Shown in pieces: positions 8,711 through 17,302 of a DNA stretch of 64,000 nucleotides. The first letter of the stretch is position 1, and every line of letters starts with the position of its first letter. The position numbers and the translations under genes were made by a program. The DNA is from Lewinellaceae bacterium (GTDB lineage: Bacteria > Bacteroidota > Bacteroidia > Chitinophagales > Saprospiraceae), in the NCBI GenBank assembly GCA_020636275.1, contig JACJYD010000002.1, positions 372,001 to 436,000 on the forward strand, written 5' to 3'. The notes under the pieces were generated by a model. It made no database searches, was not told the origin of the DNA, and was given only the letters and a program-made list of their open reading frames with translations.

Positions 8711-10141
8711 ATGTCTGGAAAAGGGGAGCATCAGGAACTGTATTTTTTAGGGATCTCTGGGGTATTGATGAGCAGTTTGGCCTGCATCGCCAAAAAGATG
8801 GGCTATGAGGTGACCGGGTCGGACCATCATGCCTATCCGCCCGCAACGACCTTGCTGGAGAGCAACCGGATCGATTTTTTCGACGGCTACAGCGAAGCCA
8901 ATATCCAATCGCCAGATATGGTAGTGCTGGGCAATCACATTCGGAAGAACAACGTCGAACTGAATGCCGTGCTCAGCCGGGGTTTGAAGGTCGTCTCCTT
9001 CCCCGAATTGATCGCGCAGCTTTTTTCCCGTTCGAAAGAGATCATCGTGCCGGCCGGCGCCCATGGGAAAAGCACCATAACCTCCATGATCGGCCATGTA
9101 TTGGTGGAGGCCGCTTACGATCCGACCGTCCTGATCGGGGCCGTATCCAAAAACCTGGGGAGCAGCTTCCGGATCGGCTCGGACCGTTACCTGGTCGTGG
9201 AGGGAGACGAATACACCAGTTCCTGCCTGGACCAAACGCCCAAGTTTCACTACTACAAACCCAGTATCGGGATTATCACGAGCATCGAACAGGACCATGT
9301 GGATGTCTACGATACCTATGAAAAGCAATTTCAGGCGTATGAGGTCTTTTCCGAAACCATCCGGAAGGACGGCCTGCTCTTGCTTTGTGCGGATTCGGGT
9401 GGGGTGCTGGCGCTGGATCAGGTGCGGGAAGACATCCGGATCCAGACCTACGGATTGTCGCCCGGATGCGATTGGCTGGCGTACGATATGGCCTATTCCG
9501 AAGGGAAAAATCATTTCAAGGTGGACCGGATGGGTGCATTTTTCGGCGAATTCGCACTGGGCATTCCCGGCCGCCACAATGTGCAGAATGCCCTGGCGGC
9601 TATTGCCGTTGCAACGAATATCGGCATTCCGGTTCCAGCGGTCCAAGAGGCCCTGAATTCTTTTTCCGGCGTGGGAAAACGCTTCGAACTCATCGGGAAG
9701 ACCGACGATCTCGTGGTCATAAACGATTACGCCCACCATCCAACGGCAATTGAAAAAACGCTGGAAGCGGTGAGGAGTCAATACCCCGAGTCGACGATCT
9801 GGTGCGTTTACGAACCCCATACTTTCACGCGGGTGAAAGGGTTGTTGCCGATGTACAAGGATGTGTTCAATGCCGCCGATCACGCCATCGTCTCCGATAT
9901 TTTCGCCGCCCGGGAGGAATCTCTGTCAGACGCTGCTCACGCCACGGATATCCTGAAGGTATGCCAGGATTCCAGGGCGGAAATGATCTATATTCCCCGC
10001 AAAGAGGAGGTTTTGGAATACCTGCTGGATAATGTCCGCCCGAAGAGTGTGGTGATCTTTATGACCGTGAGTGATTTTGGGAATACGGCCGGTAAATTCT
10101 TTGCATTTGAAAAGGAACGGGGGATGGGTCAAAAAAAATGA
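8711..10141 (+). CDS. mpl: Mur ligase family protein, Mpl-like
   Basis: A 476-residue Mur ligase. The N-terminal Rossmann-like part (LGISGVLMSSLACIAKKMG, then YPPATTLLE and VVLGNHI) resembles Mpl, which re-attaches recycled L-Ala-gamma-D-Glu-mDap tripeptide to UDP-MurNAc, more than MurC. The central ATPase has GAHGKST near residue 116 where the family usually shows G-T-H-G-K-T-T. EGDEYTSS and EQDHVDVYD match the metal/substrate loops, and NDYAHHPTAIEKTL with EPHTFTR marks the C-terminal domain. The stop overlaps the next gene's ATG (ATGA), indicating translational coupling to a P-loop protein. Mpl activity is inferred; MurC would be the alternative. Confidence 0.78.
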   Translation: MSGKGEHQELYFLGISGVLMSSLACIAKKMGYEVTGSDHHAYPPATTLLESNRIDFFDGYSEANIQSPDMVVLGNHIRKNNVELNAVLSRGLKVVSFPELIAQLFSRSKEIIVPAGAHGKSTITSMIGHVLVEAAYDPTVLIGAVSKNLGSSFRIGSDRYLVVEGDEYTSSCLDQTPKFHYYKPSIGIITSIEQDHVDVYDTYEKQFQAYEVFSETIRKDGLLLLCADSGGVLALDQVREDIRIQTYGLSPGCDWLAYDMAYSEGKNHFKVDRMGAFFGEFALGIPGRHNVQNALAAIAVATNIGIPVPAVQEALNSFSGVGKRFELIGKTDDLVVINDYAHHPTAIEKTLEAVRSQYPESTIWCVYEPHTFTRVKGLLPMYKDVFNAADHAIVSDIFAAREESLSDAAHATDILKVCQDSRAEMIYIPRKEEVLEYLLDNVRPKSVVIFMTVSDFGNTAGKFFAFEKERGMGQKK

Positions 10142-10893
10142 AAGGTACCCTTTTCGTCATCGGCCCCGGAGGGGTGGGCAAGACCAACCTCGACGGAGCA
10201 TTCTCCGGCCGGATCATCCGGATCGATCCCTATCGCCTGCGCGGGGATGGGCCTCGCCGTGAATTGATCAACGACCAAACGGGAACGACCACCAAAGACG
10301 TGTATTACGCCCCGCCCAAGCTGAAGGAGGACCTGGAGGCCCTCTTCAGGGCCGCCGGCGACAAGGGGGTGGCGCTGGACCAAAACCACTTCTGGTATCC
10401 GAAGTATAAAACCATTATCTTTAAGGTTCGAAATATCTGGCAGATCCTGCCCTTGATTCGGGAATCACGGATGCAGGAAGGACAATACGCAAAGGTTGAA
10501 GCCTATATTACCCTCCTTCCCCATATCCTCTATTCGCGGGAGTTCGCCTTTCTGGGCGATATTCAGGCGATCATTCTGAACCCATTTTCCAAAAGTGTGC
10601 TGGAGGTCGGGGAAGCCGCTGTGCCGGATTTCCAGTCGGTGGTCCGCGCCAACCTGCTCAGGCGAAAAACCGACGATCCAGCCTCGATCGAACAGCGGGT
10701 CAATTCCGTGCCCTTCGAACTGGGCATCTGGCGCGAATTGCTGACCGATCCGGCGACGAAGGACAAGGTCACCGAATACGTCGGCTGGGAATTTTCGGAG
10801 TATGTGTATAAGGAAAGAGACCCGAAAGTGGTGTTGGAAGAGGCAAAAAAACGCCTGCTCCGGGAGAATCCGGGGTTGACAGGGTATTTTTAA
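10138..10893 (+). CDS. P-loop NTPase of unknown function, coupled to mpl-like gene
   Basis: A 251-residue cytoplasmic protein that starts directly with a Walker A motif (GPGGVGKTNL, residues 9-18), preceded by the hydrophobic strand TLFVI. The following RIDPYRLR resembles the nucleotide-kinase/uridine-kinase-like style of small P-loop proteins rather than large GTPases. I see no clear Walker B or GTPase NKxD motif and do not recognise a named family. Its ATG at 10138 overlaps the stop of the Mur ligase gene by four bases, so both are made from one message. A role in cell-wall precursor handling is inferred from that coupling only. Confidence 0.7.
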   Translation: MKGTLFVIGPGGVGKTNLDGAFSGRIIRIDPYRLRGDGPRRELINDQTGTTTKDVYYAPPKLKEDLEALFRAAGDKGVALDQNHFWYPKYKTIIFKVRNIWQILPLIRESRMQEGQYAKVEAYITLLPHILYSREFAFLGDIQAIILNPFSKSVLEVGEAAVPDFQSVVRANLLRRKTDDPASIEQRVNSVPFELGIWRELLTDPATKDKVTEYVGWEFSEYVYKERDPKVVLEEAKKRLLRENPGLTGYF

Positions 10894-10918
10894 ATATCGA
10901 ATCCAATCTATAAGCCAT

Positions 10919-12340
10919 ATGAAACTCATCTATTTTGTTTTTTCCGTATTTCTGGTCCTTCCGGTTCTGACCAGGGCCCAGCTACCCGATTCCGTATCCC
11001 AAAAGATCGACGATCTGTTCCTGGACTGGAACCGGCCCAACCACCCGGGCGGGGCCGTCGGGATCATGCAGGATGGGCAACTCGCCTTTTCCAAAGCATA
11101 CGGCCTGGCCAGCCTGGAGTACCTCGTACCCAATGCGCCGGGCACCCAATTCAACCTCGGATCGATCTCAAAACAATTTACCGCAATGGGAATCCTGTTG
11201 CTGGAACAGCAAGGCAAGCTTTCGGTCGACGACGATGTTCGGAAATACCTGCCTGGCTTACCTGATTTCGGAGAAACCATTACCATCCGGCACCTTATGC
11301 ACCATACGAGTGGCATGCGCAGCATGCATTTTCTGCTCGAAATGGCCGGCTGGAGAGGCACGGACTTTCGCTCGAATGAAGACCTGCGCAGATTCATGCG
11401 GCGGCAGAAAGACCTCAATTTCAAACCCGGCGACCAATATCTATACTGCAATACCGGTTACATGCTGATGGCCGATATCATTGAGAAAGTGACCGGTGAG
11501 TCCTTCGCCGATTGGATGAAGAGGTCCGTGTTCCTTCCACTGGGGATGTTTGACACTTATGTCGAAGATAATCCGTTTCGGGTCGTGCCCAACAACGCCA
11601 CTTCCTATTATGGCTCCAACGAAGGACCATTTGACCGGGCAACAGAGTTTTGGGGATACGTCGGCTCCGGCAATGTCCATGCTTCGACGGGCGATGTGCT
11701 GAAGTGGCTGTCCAACTTCTACGAACCTGCATTCGGCTGGGAAGCAGCATTTGCTCGTATGCAAACCCGCGGAGTGTTGAACAACGGCGATACCCTGACT
11801 TACGCTTTTGGCATCAATGTGGGGTCCTACAAAGGCGAGCGACTCATTCAGCACGGTGGCGCCGTGGGTGGCTACCGGGCCTTTGCCATGGTTTTCCCCG
11901 ACAAGAAACTCAGCATCGTGCTCCTGACCAATTTCTCCTCATCGAACCCCTGGGAGCAGGGTTACGAAGTAGCTGATCTGGTACTCGGAAAAGTGGAACC
12001 ACCTGTTGCAGAAGGTAATGCTCCAACTCCCGCAGCTGAGGAACAAACCCCAGCCTTTACGGCTATCAATGATGAACTGCTTAACAGTTACGCGGGATAC
12101 TACTACAGCCCCGAGCTGGAAACCACCTATGAGCTTTACGTCGACAACCATCAGCTTAAGGCCCGTCATCCCCGTCATGGAGAAATGGGGGAGGTGAAAG
12201 TCCTGCAAAAAGACGAGCTGGAAGCCCCTCATCCTTTAGGCCATCTGAGTGTGCAACGCGATAAGAAGGGAAAACTCACCGGAATACGCGCCTCGAATGG
12301 CAGAGTTCGGAATTTGTGGATGGAGCGGAAAAATAGCTAG
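10919..12340 (+). CDS. Serine hydrolase of the beta-lactamase family (class C-like)
   Basis: A 473-residue exported protein with signal peptide MKLIYFVFSVFLVLPVLTRA. The three catalytic signatures of penicillin-recognising serine hydrolases are present: SISK (Ser82, Lys85), YCN near residue 178, and an HGG box in the C-terminal half (QHGGAVGGY). It therefore belongs to the AmpC/esterase/DD-peptidase group. Residues about 375-473 form a beta-rich extra domain like DUF3471, common in Bacteroidota members that act as peptidases or esterases. A BlaI/BlaR1-type pair follows immediately downstream, which could link its expression to cell-wall stress. True beta-lactamase activity cannot be inferred. 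Confidence 0.87.
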   Translation: MKLIYFVFSVFLVLPVLTRAQLPDSVSQKIDDLFLDWNRPNHPGGAVGIMQDGQLAFSKAYGLASLEYLVPNAPGTQFNLGSISKQFTAMGILLLEQQGKLSVDDDVRKYLPGLPDFGETITIRHLMHHTSGMRSMHFLLEMAGWRGTDFRSNEDLRRFMRRQKDLNFKPGDQYLYCNTGYMLMADIIEKVTGESFADWMKRSVFLPLGMFDTYVEDNPFRVVPNNATSYYGSNEGPFDRATEFWGYVGSGNVHASTGDVLKWLSNFYEPAFGWEAAFARMQTRGVLNNGDTLTYAFGINVGSYKGERLIQHGGAVGGYRAFAMVFPDKKLSIVLLTNFSSSNPWEQGYEVADLVLGKVEPPVAEGNAPTPAAEEQTPAFTAINDELLNSYAGYYYSPELETTYELYVDNHQLKARHPRHGEMGEVKVLQKDELEAPHPLGHLSVQRDKKGKLTGIRASNGRVRNLWMERKNS

Positions 12341-12359
12341 AAAAGTTTTTTAGCCAAAT

Positions 12360-12375
12360 AACTAAAAAATTAGTT
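12360..12375. promoter_or_regulatory. Candidate BlaI operator
   Basis: A perfect inverted repeat, AACTAA-AAAA-TTAGTT, spans 12360-12375. Its right arm covers the first two bases of the -33 box of the blaI promoter. A further TTAGT half-site lies at 12390-12394 between the promoter boxes. This is where an autoregulating BlaI dimer would be expected to bind, although the classical MecI/BlaI core (TACA/TGTA) is not present. Confidence 0.5.
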
Positions 12376-12404
12376 GACAAAGTAAATTCTTAGTCCTATC
12401 TTTG
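12374..12404 (+). promoter_or_regulatory. Bacteroidota-type promoter of blaI-blaR1
   Basis: TTGACA at 12374-12379 and TATCTTTG at 12397-12404 are 17 bases apart and match the Bacteroidota -33 (TTG) and -7 (TAnnTTTG) elements. The -7 box ends 41 bases before the BlaI start at 12446. It is the clearest promoter in the window. Confidence 0.75.
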
Positions 12405-12445
12405 TTTTGCAAAAACAGAAATTCAGGCACTCCAACTATCAAGCT

Positions 12446-12829
12446 ATGAAAAAACTAACCAGAGCTGAAGAGGAGATCATGCAAGCCATATGGGCTATGG
12501 GAGAGGGTACGGTCGGGGATATTCGGACATACCTGGAGGAGCAACTCCAATTGGCCAAACCGGCGCAAAGTACGGTATCCACCATTGCCCGCATCTTGCT
12601 CGACAAAGGTTTTCTCGAACACCGCGCCTACGGGCGAACGTTTGTGTACTCGCCCCGTGTTAGTAAAGAAGAGTACAGCCGTCAATCCATTCAGCAGATC
12701 GTCAGCGATTACTTCGGAGGCTCGACCAACCGCCTCGTTTCGTTTTTGGTCAAACAGGAAGACCTCAGCCTGGAGGAGCTTAACCGGCTGATGGAAAAGC
12801 TCGATCCGGATCAAAAAGACAAGCCATGA
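12446..12829 (+). CDS. blaI: BlaI/MecI family transcriptional repressor
   Basis: A 127-residue winged-helix repressor. The start MKKLTRAEEEIMQAIW is the family N-terminus, so the ATG at 12446 is preferred over one 13 codons upstream that would sit just behind the promoter. The recognition helix region (QSTVSTIARILLDKGFL) and the wing (YGRTFVYSP) are intact, and the C-terminal dimerisation helices (RLVSFLVKQEDLSLEEL) are followed by a charged tail. BlaI proteins repress their own operon and resistance or cell-wall genes until the BlaR1 protease cleaves them. The stop overlaps the start of the blaR1-type gene. Confidence 0.93.
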   Translation: MKKLTRAEEEIMQAIWAMGEGTVGDIRTYLEEQLQLAKPAQSTVSTIARILLDKGFLEHRAYGRTFVYSPRVSKEEYSRQSIQQIVSDYFGGSTNRLVSFLVKQEDLSLEELNRLMEKLDPDQKDKP

Positions 12830-14160
12830 TCACCTACTTTTTTTCCGTGCTGATCTGTTGGGCCGCTTGTCTGGCCCTCTATGCGGGATTGCTGCAAAAA
12901 GAAAAGTTCTTTCACCTCAACAGGGCCTATCTATTGCTCACGCTGGTGCTGGGTTTGCTGATCCCTGCGGTCAACTGGTTCCCGGCCGCCGCTACCCCGA
13001 TGGCCGGCCTGATCCCCGCCACACGCTGGTTGCCGGAATTGACGATCACCAATGCGCCGGTCCTGACCGATCCGGGTACAACCGGTCTGACCCTGGGACA
13101 AGCCCTGCTCGGCCTGTATTTGTTGGGCTGCACTTGGATGACTTTCCGTTTTTTTCGCCAACTCTATCGCGTAGCGGTTTTGGTTAATTCGGGTGAAAAG
13201 ACCCGCCTTCCGGAGTATACCCTGGTGGAGAGCAACCGGGTGAGCACGCCGTTCTCTTTTCTGGGCTTCCTTTTCCGCAACCCGGACCAGCACTACGAAC
13301 CGGCCGAATGGCAGGCCGTGCGCAACCATGAATACGCCCACATCCGGCAGGGACATAGCCTGGACCTGCTGCTGTTGGAGATCATCGGTATTTTCTGCTG
13401 GTGGTGTCCGCTCTGGTACGGTTACAACCGCGCCCTCCGCAATGTGCATGAATATCTGGCCGACGAAGCCGTTATCCGGCAGTTGCCCACCCGCGACTAC
13501 GGACAATTGCTCATTCGCCAATGCCTGAGCCAACCCGCTCCGGCCCTGGCACACGGACTACGACATCATTCTCAACTAAAAAATCGTATAGCTATGATGA
13601 CTAAGATCAGTTCTTCCCGTATGGCCCTGGCCAAGTATTTTGCTTTGCTGCCCTTGCTGGGCTTCCTCACAGTTGCCTGTTCCCAAACGGAACCGGTGGA
13701 AATGACCCAGGCACAAGCCGAAAAGTACAAGCCGACCGGCCAGGTAATCGACACCGTGACCACTTACGATCCGGACACCTACAATGAAACCACCGAATAC
13801 ATTACTTCCGATTTGTACCAGGAGGTTGAGCAAATGCCGGTTTTCGGCTCTTGTCCCGATCTGAAAGGGGAGGAGTTGGAAAAGTGCTCCCTGAACAACC
13901 TGATGCAGTTTCTCATTTCCAACATGAAGTACCCGGAAGAGGCCAAAAAAGCAAAAGTGGAGGGAATGGTAGTCGCCAACTTCGTCATTTTCACCAGCGG
14001 TCAGGTGGGTAATGTGCAGATCAAAAAGAGCGTAAGCCCGGAATGCGACGCAGAAGTGGTGCGCCTCATCAAGATGATGCCCAACTGGAGTCCGGGTTAT
14101 CACGATGGCAAGGCGGTGAACGTGGAGTTTTCGCTGCCGGTGAAGTTTAGATTGAATTAA
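12826..14160 (+). CDS. blaR1: BlaR1/M56-type membrane metalloprotease with TonB C-terminal domain
   Basis: A 444-residue membrane protein. Residues 1-110 hold three transmembrane helices typical of M56 peptidases; the zinc motif HEYAH lies at 168-172 in NHEYAHIRQGHS, followed by a distal glutamate segment (NVHEYLADEAV). A further membrane/lipobox-like segment (LLGFLTVACS) lies near residue 280. The last 90 residues are a TonB-like energy-coupling domain (NMKYPEEAKKAKVEGMVVANFVI, then VKFRLN), a common Bacteroidota fusion in place of the penicillin sensor. The start overlaps blaI by four bases. It likely senses envelope stress and cleaves BlaI; the ligand is unknown. Confidence 0.9.
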   Translation: MITYFFSVLICWAACLALYAGLLQKEKFFHLNRAYLLLTLVLGLLIPAVNWFPAAATPMAGLIPATRWLPELTITNAPVLTDPGTTGLTLGQALLGLYLLGCTWMTFRFFRQLYRVAVLVNSGEKTRLPEYTLVESNRVSTPFSFLGFLFRNPDQHYEPAEWQAVRNHEYAHIRQGHSLDLLLLEIIGIFCWWCPLWYGYNRALRNVHEYLADEAVIRQLPTRDYGQLLIRQCLSQPAPALAHGLRHHSQLKNRIAMMTKISSSRMALAKYFALLPLLGFLTVACSQTEPVEMTQAQAEKYKPTGQVIDTVTTYDPDTYNETTEYITSDLYQEVEQMPVFGSCPDLKGEELEKCSLNNLMQFLISNMKYPEEAKKAKVEGMVVANFVIFTSGQVGNVQIKKSVSPECDAEVVRLIKMMPNWSPGYHDGKAVNVEFSLPVKFRLN

Positions 14161-14283
14161 AACCGCAAAACCGCAAAAGAACGCTAAGACGACAACCTGT
14201 ATTGCTACATAAAGGGGCTCAAAACCGCTTTATTTCATGCAAATGCAGGCTCTCTTAGCGTTCTTTGCGTCTTAGCGGTTTTA
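14158..14283. repeat. Imperfect inverted repeat after blaR1
   Basis: About 29 bases starting at the blaR1 stop codon (AACCGC...AAAAGAACGCTAAGA, 14161-14189) recur inverted at 14253-14281 (TCTTAGCGTTCTTTGCG, then TCTTAGCGGTT) with only a few mismatches. The 63-base loop holds a smaller CCTG/CAGG pairing. Such GCAAAGAACGCTAAG-type sequences look like a dispersed palindromic repeat; it may also end blaR1 transcription. Confidence 0.6.
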
Positions 14284-14338
14284 ATTTTTTCCACCCACAT
14301 GCTGACAATGGTCCGCGAACTCACCATCGAAGACAAGA

Positions 14339-15211
14339 CTAAAAACTCGTACTTTTCGAAAGGGAAAATAGCTCTCTTGTTTTGCGCAACCATTTTATTG
14401 GATGATTGCGGATGACCCTGCGGAAGACCCATGGGGAGAGCCAATGGACCCAGAGCGTCGTTCGTTCCCAGCCCCCCACGAATACTTCCTCTTTCTTTTT
14501 TTGAATGGCTTTGATGATCCCCGTCGCTGCTTTTTCAACCGGATACCCTCTTTGGTAGGTTTGTTCGTTGCGGCCAAAGGATTCACCCTTCCCGGTAAGG
14601 GCGTGCGCGGTGATATTTGTTTGAATTATGCCTGCAATGATCATTGTGAAACAGATCCCGGGGATTGTGATCTCGCTCCGAAGGGATTCGAAAAATCCAT
14701 GTAAAGCGTGCTTAGCCGCGGTATAGGCCGCCGTCCGAGGAACACCGTATTTGCCCGAAAGGCTGCTCACTACGACGACTTGTCCCTGGCCTTTTTCAAG
14801 CATGGAGGGCAACAGGCATTTGGTTAAAACAACCGGTCCGAAATAATTGATATTCATCAGTTTTTCATCCACCTCCAATCGAGTGGCCAATGCATAATCC
14901 CGGATTCCGACGGCAGCGTTGTTGATCAGAATATCTACACCCCCGAAACAGGACAAGGCCGTCTCCACTTTCTCGGGCAATTGATTCCATTGCTCCAGAT
15001 CGAGGGGCAGTATTATTGCCTGTCCGGGATTTCGGGGGAGGTTCTGGTTGACCTTTTGCAGGTACTCTTCCCTTCTCGCCGATAAAATGAGGGAAGCTCC
15101 AAGTTCTGAAAATTGGTAACTCAATTGCTCGCCGATACCGGCAGATGCGCCGGTTATCCATACTACCTTTCCGCTGAAGGGCAAGGACTTATCGTTTTCT
15201 GCCATTTTCAT
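14339..15211 (-). CDS. Short-chain dehydrogenase/reductase
   Basis: A 290-residue classical SDR. It shows the cofactor motif TGASAGIG near residue 20, NNAA (family NNAG), the catalytic serine in VVVVSSLSG, and YTAAK (YxxxK). The C-terminus carries an extra hydrophobic/aromatic stretch (LWVHWLSPWVFRRV) that may associate with membrane, as in DHRS7-like enzymes. NADP preference is likely from the basic residue after the second strand (SARREE). The ATG at 15211 is used; one two codons later is equally possible. It converges on the blaR1 gene across a repeat-bearing gap and stands alone. Substrate unknown. Confidence 0.85.
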   Translation of the reverse strand: MKMAENDKSLPFSGKVVWITGASAGIGEQLSYQFSELGASLILSARREEYLQKVNQNLPRNPGQAIILPLDLEQWNQLPEKVETALSCFGGVDILINNAAVGIRDYALATRLEVDEKLMNINYFGPVVLTKCLLPSMLEKGQGQVVVVSSLSGKYGVPRTAAYTAAKHALHGFFESLRSEITIPGICFTMIIAGIIQTNITAHALTGKGESFGRNEQTYQRGYPVEKAATGIIKAIQKKKEEVFVGGWERTTLWVHWLSPWVFRRVIRNHPIKWLRKTRELFSLSKSTSF

Positions 15212-15351
15212 GATAAAGGATTTTAGGATTGGAACCAGATGAGGAATATGTCCTATTCTCCGCGGATTTCAAATGACTTTTGTCAGCATTGAAAATCTTC
15301 CAAATCTCCCGTACATTCGCCCATCATTCACCCTTTTTAAATCATCCTGCT

Positions 15352-15768
15352 ATGAAGAAAACGCTTTTCCTCCTCTCTTTTTCCCTGTTTGCCTTTCATC
15401 TCTTTTCCCAAACCACCCTGCTGACTGTGAACTACAAGTTCGCGCATATCGAAGAGGGCTACGACCACAACAGCAAGACCCAGGTTCTGATCGACGACGA
15501 CGTGGTCGGCGAGTCGCAAGTGGCGCCTCAGAGCCAGAGTAGTACCTTCACCGTGTCGGTGCCCAAAGGTTCGCATAACCTGAAGGTCGTCAACTGGGCA
15601 CTCTACGAAGGGGTTTGGGAAGAACATACGATCGAGAACAACTACAGTATCGATGCTTTTTACGAAACCGATCACAATTTCAAGAAGGCAGAAAAACTGT
15701 ACCTGGTCTTTGACCTCGACAATGGGATGATGGCATCCTGGAAGAAGCCGGTGAAGGTGAAAAAATAG
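15352..15768 (+). CDS. Small exported hypothetical protein
   Basis: A 138-residue protein beginning MKKTLFLLSFSLFAFHLFSQ, a good signal peptide. The ATG at 15352 is chosen because the frame upstream lacks signal-like character. The mature part is mostly beta-strand (VLIDDDVVGESQV, STFTVSVPKGSHNLKVVNWALYEG), reminiscent of small Ig-like periplasmic domains, and ends in a basic KKPVKVKK tail. I recognise no family. It is followed by a strong hairpin at 15827-15865 that may separate it from the transporter gene. Confidence 0.7.
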   Translation: MKKTLFLLSFSLFAFHLFSQTTLLTVNYKFAHIEEGYDHNSKTQVLIDDDVVGESQVAPQSQSSTFTVSVPKGSHNLKVVNWALYEGVWEEHTIENNYSIDAFYETDHNFKKAEKLYLVFDLDNGMMASWKKPVKVKK

Positions 15769-15826
15769 GGAAAGAACCGGAACGGCATCGTGGTCATTTG
15801 CTTTTTGGACCCTGAAGGGGAAAGTA

Positions 15827-15865
15827 AACACAAATACACGCGCCCGCAGCGCGTGTATTTGTGTT
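15827..15865. terminator. Perfect 17-bp hairpin
   Basis: Arms at 15827-15843 and 15849-15865 are exactly complementary (17 bp, five-base loop CCGCA). It lies between two co-directional genes, 58 bases after the first stop. There is no U-tract after the stem on either strand, so it is not a textbook intrinsic terminator; it may stabilise the upstream mRNA end. Confidence 0.6.
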
Positions 15866-15899
15866 GAAATTTAGTACTATTGTCTTTCAATTTTCCGCT

Positions 15900-17282
15900 A
15901 TGAACGACAAGAATACCAACGAATCCAAATTCAAAGCCGCGCTTCGCGAGATCATCGACCCCTTCCTGAGCCTGTTCAAAGCCTCCCGGGCCTTGTGGGG
16001 GATCAACATTTCCTATTTCCTGGAAGGCTTCGCCTATTTCGGCATGCTGAGCCTGTTGGCCATGTACTTCAACGAGTATGTAGGCCTCAACGATATCCTG
16101 GCCGACCAGATGGTGGGGGTTCTCACCGCGGGTATCACGCTGGCTATGCTGGTGCTCGGCGCTACGGTCGACCTGGTGGGGGTACGCAAATCGCTGATCC
16201 TGGCGCTGGTTTTCATGTTCCTCGGGCGGGTCTTTTTCGCCGCCGGACCTGAGCTCTTTCACGGGGAAGGCCTCTGGTCGCCTACCCACCTGATCGCCCT
16301 GGTCGGCATCTTCTGGCTCGTCCTGGGTAACGGTATTTACCAGCCGGCCGCTTATACGGCAGTGCGGAAATTCACCACCAAGGATACTTCCGCCATGGGC
16401 TACGCCATGCTGTACGCCCTGATGAACCTGGGAGCCTTTATGCCGGGATTGATCTCTCCGCCCATTCGGAAGGCGTTTAATATCACCGGGGTCTTCTGGT
16501 TTTATGTGATCCTGACGGTCATCGGTATGGCGGTAGTGACCATCCTGATCACCAAAAAGGCTATTGCACAGGCAGAAAAGGAGAGCGGCAACCAGGATGA
16601 AAAGGTGGAGGAAGAAGAAAAGAAACCGCTGAAAGAACAGCTTGCCCACTATATCCGGAACTTTCCGATCACCGACGGCCGGTTTATGTTCTTCATTTTT
16701 ATCCTGATCCCGGTGCAGACCTTGTTTGCGCACAACTGGCTCACCATTCCGCAGTATTGCGAGCGGGCTTTCTCGGGCGTAGTGCAGAACAACTTCGAAT
16801 TTTTCGTCAACTTCAACCCCTTGCTCATTTTCGTGCTCACGCCGATCGTGGCTGCGTATACGGCCAAAAAGGACACCTATATGATGATGATATTGGGGAC
16901 CCTGGTCATGGGGGTCTCGCCCTTTATCCTGGTTCCCGGGCCGCATGTGGCCACGCTGTTCGCTTTCATCGTGGTGATGACCATCGGCGAGGCGATGTGG
17001 CAACCGCGCTTTTTGCAATGGGTTGCCGAGATCGCGCCCAAGGATATGACGGGGATCTACATGGGCCTGGGGCAATTCCCCTGGTTCCTGACCAAAGTCG
17101 TTACGAGTATCTATGCCGGCTGGTTCCTGATGAAATACTGTCCCGACGACACCCCCATCGCCAACCTGAATACGGAGGAAATGTGGCTGATCTACGGCTT
17201 CATTGCCATGATCAGCCCCGTGGCGCTGATCCTCGCCCGGAAGTGGATGGTGAAGGGGTTTAAGGTGAAGCATGAGGAATGA
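15900..17282 (+). CDS. MFS transporter, POT/peptide-transporter-like
   Basis: A 460-residue integral membrane protein with about 12 transmembrane segments. The pattern (ISYFLEGFAYFGMLSLLAMYF near residue 40, VGVRKSLILALVFMFLGRVFF, GNGIYQPAAYTAVRKF) resembles proton-dependent oligopeptide transporters, where the ExxERFxYY region is here more diverged. A charged cytoplasmic loop (QAEKESGNQDEKVEEEEKK, about residues 221-240) separates the two halves. The ATG at 15900 is preferred; a start 13 codons upstream would begin inside the hairpin. Di/tripeptide uptake is likely but not certain. Confidence 0.78.
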   Translation: MNDKNTNESKFKAALREIIDPFLSLFKASRALWGINISYFLEGFAYFGMLSLLAMYFNEYVGLNDILADQMVGVLTAGITLAMLVLGATVDLVGVRKSLILALVFMFLGRVFFAAGPELFHGEGLWSPTHLIALVGIFWLVLGNGIYQPAAYTAVRKFTTKDTSAMGYAMLYALMNLGAFMPGLISPPIRKAFNITGVFWFYVILTVIGMAVVTILITKKAIAQAEKESGNQDEKVEEEEKKPLKEQLAHYIRNFPITDGRFMFFIFILIPVQTLFAHNWLTIPQYCERAFSGVVQNNFEFFVNFNPLLIFVLTPIVAAYTAKKDTYMMMILGTLVMGVSPFILVPGPHVATLFAFIVVMTIGEAMWQPRFLQWVAEIAPKDMTGIYMGLGQFPWFLTKVVTSIYAGWFLMKYCPDDTPIANLNTEEMWLIYGFIAMISPVALILARKWMVKGFKVKHEE

Positions 17283-17302
17283 TTGAATTTTATGATAAAT
17301 TC

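Noticed and set aside
10919..12340. Acquired beta-lactamase resistance gene
   Set aside because: The SxxK/YxN/HGG set also fits esterases and DD-peptidases, and the DUF3471-like tail is common in non-lactamase homologues.
15827..15865. Standard intrinsic terminator
   Set aside because: The stem is strong but followed by GAAATTTA on the plus strand and not by a U-tract, so it is listed only as a possible terminator hairpin.
15672..17273. Long open frame (533 codons) antisense to the MFS gene
   Set aside because: It is rich in His, Gln, Arg and Asp with no hydrophobic core, the usual antisense shadow of a GC-rich membrane-protein gene.
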